Source of the DNA: Streptomyces sp. NBC_01335
GTDB lineage: Bacteria > Actinomycetota > Actinomycetes > Streptomycetales > Streptomycetaceae
Assembly: GCF_035953295.1 (NCBI RefSeq)
Contig: NZ_CP108370.1
Location: 7,301,001 to 7,365,000 of the forward strand
DNA: 64,000 nt
Reading direction: 5' to 3'
The translations under genes were made by a program, and so were the position numbers. The notes beneath the pieces are model-generated. The model made no database searches, had not been told where the DNA came from, and was given only the letters and a program-made list of their open reading frames with translations. This document shows, piece by piece, positions 61,394 through 64,000 of this stretch (position 1 is the stretch's first letter; each line of letters opens with the position of its first letter).

Positions 61394-62331
61394 TACGCGA
61401 GGCCGGGCACCAACTCCGACGGAACGAATCCCGATTCGCCCAGCCGCAGCCACAGCGCGTCCGGGACGGGGAACCGCGCCGCCGCCGCGTTCGCCGTGAC
61501 CTCGGCGGCCGACCGGCAGCCGACGACGACCGACGCGACGGCCGGATGCAGGGAGGGGAACTGGATCGCCGCCGCGGCGAGCGGCACTCCGTACTCCGCG
61601 CACAGGTCCCGGCACCGGCGCGCGCGGGCCAGGGCCTGCTCGGGAACGGGACGGTAGTTGAACATCGCGCCGGGGGAAGGGTCCGCGAGGAGACCGGTGT
61701 TGAAGACCCCGCCGACGACGACCGAGGTGCCGGTCCGCACGCACAGCGGCAGCAGCGTTCCCAGCGCGTCGTGGTCCAGGAGCGAGAACCGGCCCGCGAT
61801 GAGGACGACGTCCACGTCGAACTCCGCCACGTACGCGGCGAGCGGGGCACTGTTGTTCATGCCGAAGCCGATCGCCCGCACCAGTCCTTCGTCCCGCAGC
61901 CGGCGCAGTGCCGGGTAGGCCGTGCGCCGGACCTCCTCCGGAAAGGCGTCCGCGTCGTGCAGATAGAGGATGTCGACCGACGACCGGCCCAGGCGGTCCA
62001 GGCTCGACTCCAGGGACGCGCGGATGCCGGACTCCGTCCAGTCCGTGACGACCTCGCCCGGCGAACCGTCGGGCTTCGGCCGCAGCAACCAGCCCGTCTT
62101 CGTGGAGATCAGCGGCGCCGTGACGCCCGCCGGAGCCAGCAGGCGGCCGAGCCTGTCCTCGGCCTGACCGTGCCCGTAGCGCGGTGCCGTGTCGAAGTAC
62201 GTGATCCCCTCGCGGGCCGCGGCCTCCAGCGTGGCCGCCGCGGCCGCCTCGGTCACCTCCTCGAACAGGCCTCCCAGCGGGGCGGTTCCGATGCCCAGGC
62301 GGGGCAGGTCGAAGGGCAGTCGGCCGGTCAT
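61393..62331 (-). CDS. Aldo/keto reductase, D-threo-aldose 1-dehydrogenase type
   Basis: A 312-residue TIM-barrel NAD(P) enzyme: LGIGTAPLGGLFEEV, YFDTAPRYGHGQAEDRLGRLL (catalytic Asp and Tyr region), ISTKTGWL (Lys) and VDILYLHDAD (His). The closest pattern is the group oxidising L-fucose, D-arabinose or L-galactose to lactones. ATG at 62331 overlaps the stop of the gene before it (ATGA), so both act together, which fits a sugar-catabolic pair. GGAGG precedes the start. Substrate choice is inferred. Confidence 0.88.
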   Translation of the reverse strand: MTGRLPFDLPRLGIGTAPLGGLFEEVTEAAAAATLEAAAREGITYFDTAPRYGHGQAEDRLGRLLAPAGVTAPLISTKTGWLLRPKPDGSPGEVVTDWTESGIRASLESSLDRLGRSSVDILYLHDADAFPEEVRRTAYPALRRLRDEGLVRAIGFGMNNSAPLAAYVAEFDVDVVLIAGRFSLLDHDALGTLLPLCVRTGTSVVVGGVFNTGLLADPSPGAMFNYRPVPEQALARARRCRDLCAEYGVPLAAAAIQFPSLHPAVASVVVGCRSAAEVTANAAAARFPVPDALWLRLGESGFVPSELVPGLA

Positions 62332-64000
62332 CGCGCCTCCTCGCGGAACGGGGTGCCGCAGGTGGGCCGGGTGCCGCGCAGGGTCATCGTCAGGGTCAGC
62401 CGCAGCTGGGTGCCTCCGGGCAGTTCCACGCGGCAGTAGGGGCCGCCCACGTCCTCGACGGGGCCGTCGTCGACCTGCGCGGTGTGCACCGCGTGTTCGG
62501 CGAACGAGCCCGCCTGCACCACCAGCGAGCGCGCGGTGCCACCGAGGTTGACCAGTTCCACGACGGTGCGCTCGGGACGGATGTCGGAGACGAGCGCCGC
62601 GACGTCCGCGGGCAGTCCCGGCCGCTGCCCGGCGGCGTCGTAGTAGCGCAGATGCATGTGGGTGAGGCCCCCGTTGTAGAGCACCTGCGGCGAGCCGGTG
62701 GTCAGCTGCAGCAGCGCCTCCGTGACCACGGGGTTGAGGTTCTGCCAGTGGTGGATGTCGAGAACGCCGGGGCCCGCCGCCGGGTCCACCGTGTCGTTCT
62801 CGATGGCGTCGACGCGCTCGGCGCAGGAGTCGAGGGCGCTGCGCAGCATGCGCTCGGGGAAGCCAGGGTTGCGGCCCTGGAGGAACTCGTACCACGGCTC
62901 CTCGTGGCCGGCCTCGTCCTTGATGCGCTGGGTGTGCACCGTCGTCCAGTCCCAGTTGGCGCCCGCACGCAGCCGCTCGATCCGTTCCTGGTCCTGGTCC
63001 TCTCGGCTGAAGTGCCACAGCGAGAGCGGAAGTTGACCTGGCATCACGGTGAAGTCGAACCAGCCGGAGTCGTTGTGCCGCTGCGGGACCATCAGCGTCC
63101 GGTCGGCATCCATCGCGCGCAGATGCGGATTCCAGCGCTCGCCCAGGGTGCCCCGGCCGTCGGCGCCGCGCTGCTCGCCCTGGCGCAGTACGGCGTCGAG
63201 CGGGTTGCGGGCCAGGTCGAGGTAGGCCGAATCCCCGCTCAGCAGGGCCGCGTTCGAGGCTCCGACCAGGGTGGCGCTGCCCACGGGGGAGAGGCCGTGC
63301 GGCCAGGACCAGCCGTAGTGCGCGCCGTACCACCGGCCGCCCAGGTACTCGCCGACCTTGCCGCTGAGGCCCGCGTTGTCGGGGACGACGTCGTGTCCGT
63401 CGAGCCGCTCGTGCCAAGCGCCCACGTACTCGGTCACCCAGTCCGCGTAGCGCTGCTCACCGCTGAGGAGGAAGGCGTTCGTGGCCAGTCCCGTCGCGGC
63501 CAGATTGACGATCGTGTCACCGCGCCCCATCCGGTCCCACATCGCACGGCCGTAGGAGCGGGCGCGCTCGGGGTCGGCCGCGAGCTGGTCGAAGGAGGTG
63601 ACGTCGCCCATCGCGTCGAGCGGCAGCCCGTACGGGCGCAGGGCGAGGCTCCACGGGAAGTACGGCTCCTCGTCGCTGAATCCCTCGCGCGGCCCCGCCG
63701 ATCCGTTGTGCGGTGCGCGCACGACCCGGTGATCCGGATCGTAGTTCGGGCCGCCAGGAAGATAGAAGTCGGCGAAACCGCTGGCCAGTTCGCGCAGTCG
63801 ACGGTCATGGGGGTCGGCCAGGCACAGGCCGTAGAAGAGCAGCAGGCCCTCGCCCTGGTGGAACCAGTCGTATCCGCGCTCCAGCCCGCCCCGGAGCATG
63901 CCCATCTCGGTGAGCTGCGCGGACACGCCGCTCCAGTGCCGCCGCGCCGCCGTCAGGAGATCCGCGCTGCCGCCGAGGACGTACAGCGTGGGCCAGTTGA
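62328..64000 (-). CDS. Unrecognised cytoplasmic protein, N-terminus beyond the window
   Basis: Partial gene; about 556 residues are visible and the reading frame continues past the right edge (NWPTLYVLGGSADLLTAARR at the edge). The sequence is helix-rich with regularly spaced aromatic/His clusters (GYDWFHQGEGLLLFYGL, WYGAHYGWSWPHGLSP, DIHHWQNLNPVV), the pattern of an alpha/alpha toroid carbohydrate enzyme, followed by a C-terminal beta-sandwich (LVVQAGSF, YCRVELPGGTQLRLTLTM). I cannot assign it to a family. The overlap with a sugar-oxidising reductase supports a role in oligosaccharide breakdown, perhaps as lyase or hydrolase. Confidence 0.7.
   Translation of the reverse strand, partial: NWPTLYVLGGSADLLTAARRHWSGVSAQLTEMGMLRGGLERGYDWFHQGEGLLLFYGLCLADPHDRRLRELASGFADFYLPGGPNYDPDHRVVRAPHNGSAGPREGFSDEEPYFPWSLALRPYGLPLDAMGDVTSFDQLAADPERARSYGRAMWDRMGRGDTIVNLAATGLATNAFLLSGEQRYADWVTEYVGAWHERLDGHDVVPDNAGLSGKVGEYLGGRWYGAHYGWSWPHGLSPVGSATLVGASNAALLSGDSAYLDLARNPLDAVLRQGEQRGADGRGTLGERWNPHLRAMDADRTLMVPQRHNDSGWFDFTVMPGQLPLSLWHFSREDQDQERIERLRAGANWDWTTVHTQRIKDEAGHEEPWYEFLQGRNPGFPERMLRSALDSCAERVDAIENDTVDPAAGPGVLDIHHWQNLNPVVTEALLQLTTGSPQVLYNGGLTHMHLRYYDAAGQRPGLPADVAALVSDIRPERTVVELVNLGGTARSLVVQAGSFAEHAVHTAQVDDGPVEDVGGPYCRVELPGGTQLRLTLTMTLRGTRPTCGTPFREEAR

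Overview
The window is high-GC actinobacterial DNA, most likely from a Streptomyces chromosome arm. The evidence is GC-rich third codon positions, many GTG starts, GTGA/ATGA stop-start overlaps, Tat and lipoprotein signals, an iron box of the DmdR/IdeR type, and a stressosome operon typical of streptomycetes. No rRNA, tRNA, CRISPR array, prophage or intact transposase was seen. One short non-autonomous inverted-repeat element lies near the right end.

Layout. 1-1066: start of an MDR-type dehydrogenase (cut by the left edge) divergent from a TetR regulator. 1542-9390: a 2450-residue secreted alanine-rich protein with a large internal duplication and a C-terminal HAE...PCxxC deaminase-like tip, followed by a small lower-GC gene that is probably its immunity gene. 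9571-10308: a lipoprotein. 10543-15453: a GH127 + GH2 arabinose-polymer operon. 15751-19118: an APH-family kinase, and a MarR regulator divergent from a DHA2-type MFS exporter. 19271-23119: a GH92 alpha-mannosidase. 23626-24676: a DUF4236 protein and a DUF2470 protein preceded by an iron box. 25147-31486: a six-gene stressosome / partner-switching operon (RsbR, RsbS, RsbT, ATPase-PP2C, hybrid histidine kinase, receiver-PP2C). 31524-43281: a complete L-rhamnose unit, with isomerase, bifunctional aldolase/dehydrogenase and kinase leftward, and ABC importer, mutarotase and LacI regulator rightward. 43461-46411: a DUF998 membrane protein and a lower-GC islet (HTH remnant, unknown protein, quinone-oxidoreductase-like enzyme). 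46735-51295: two ABC exporters, one translationally coupled to a 56-residue peptide gene. 51626-54976: a second GH92 enzyme. 55500-58437: a WXG100-like protein, a papain-fold protein, a chagasin-like lipoprotein and one unknown gene. 58583-60918: an AraC regulator, a STAS protein and an RsbW-like ATPase. 61393-64000: an aldo/keto reductase and an unrecognised protein cut by the right edge.

How the parts connect. The glycan genes share control sites: an identical palindrome GACAACGTTGTC precedes both GH92 genes, and its core CAACGTTG precedes the GH127 operon, suggesting one LacI-type regulon spread across about 40 kb. The rhamnose unit has its own operator type (TGAATCGATTCA / TGAAACATTTCA), probably read by the LacI protein at 42244.

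The main candidates for undescribed biology are: (1) the duplicated giant deaminase-tipped exoprotein with its neighbour; (2) the papain-fold protein paired with a lipoprotein resembling chagasin, a known inhibitor fold for papain-type proteases, next to a WXG100-like gene; (3) a tiny peptide gene fused by ATGA overlap to an ABC exporter; and (4) an inverted-repeat element whose end lies at one gene's stop codon and recurs, as a fragment, at another's. All functions are inferred from sequence reading only; no database search was run.
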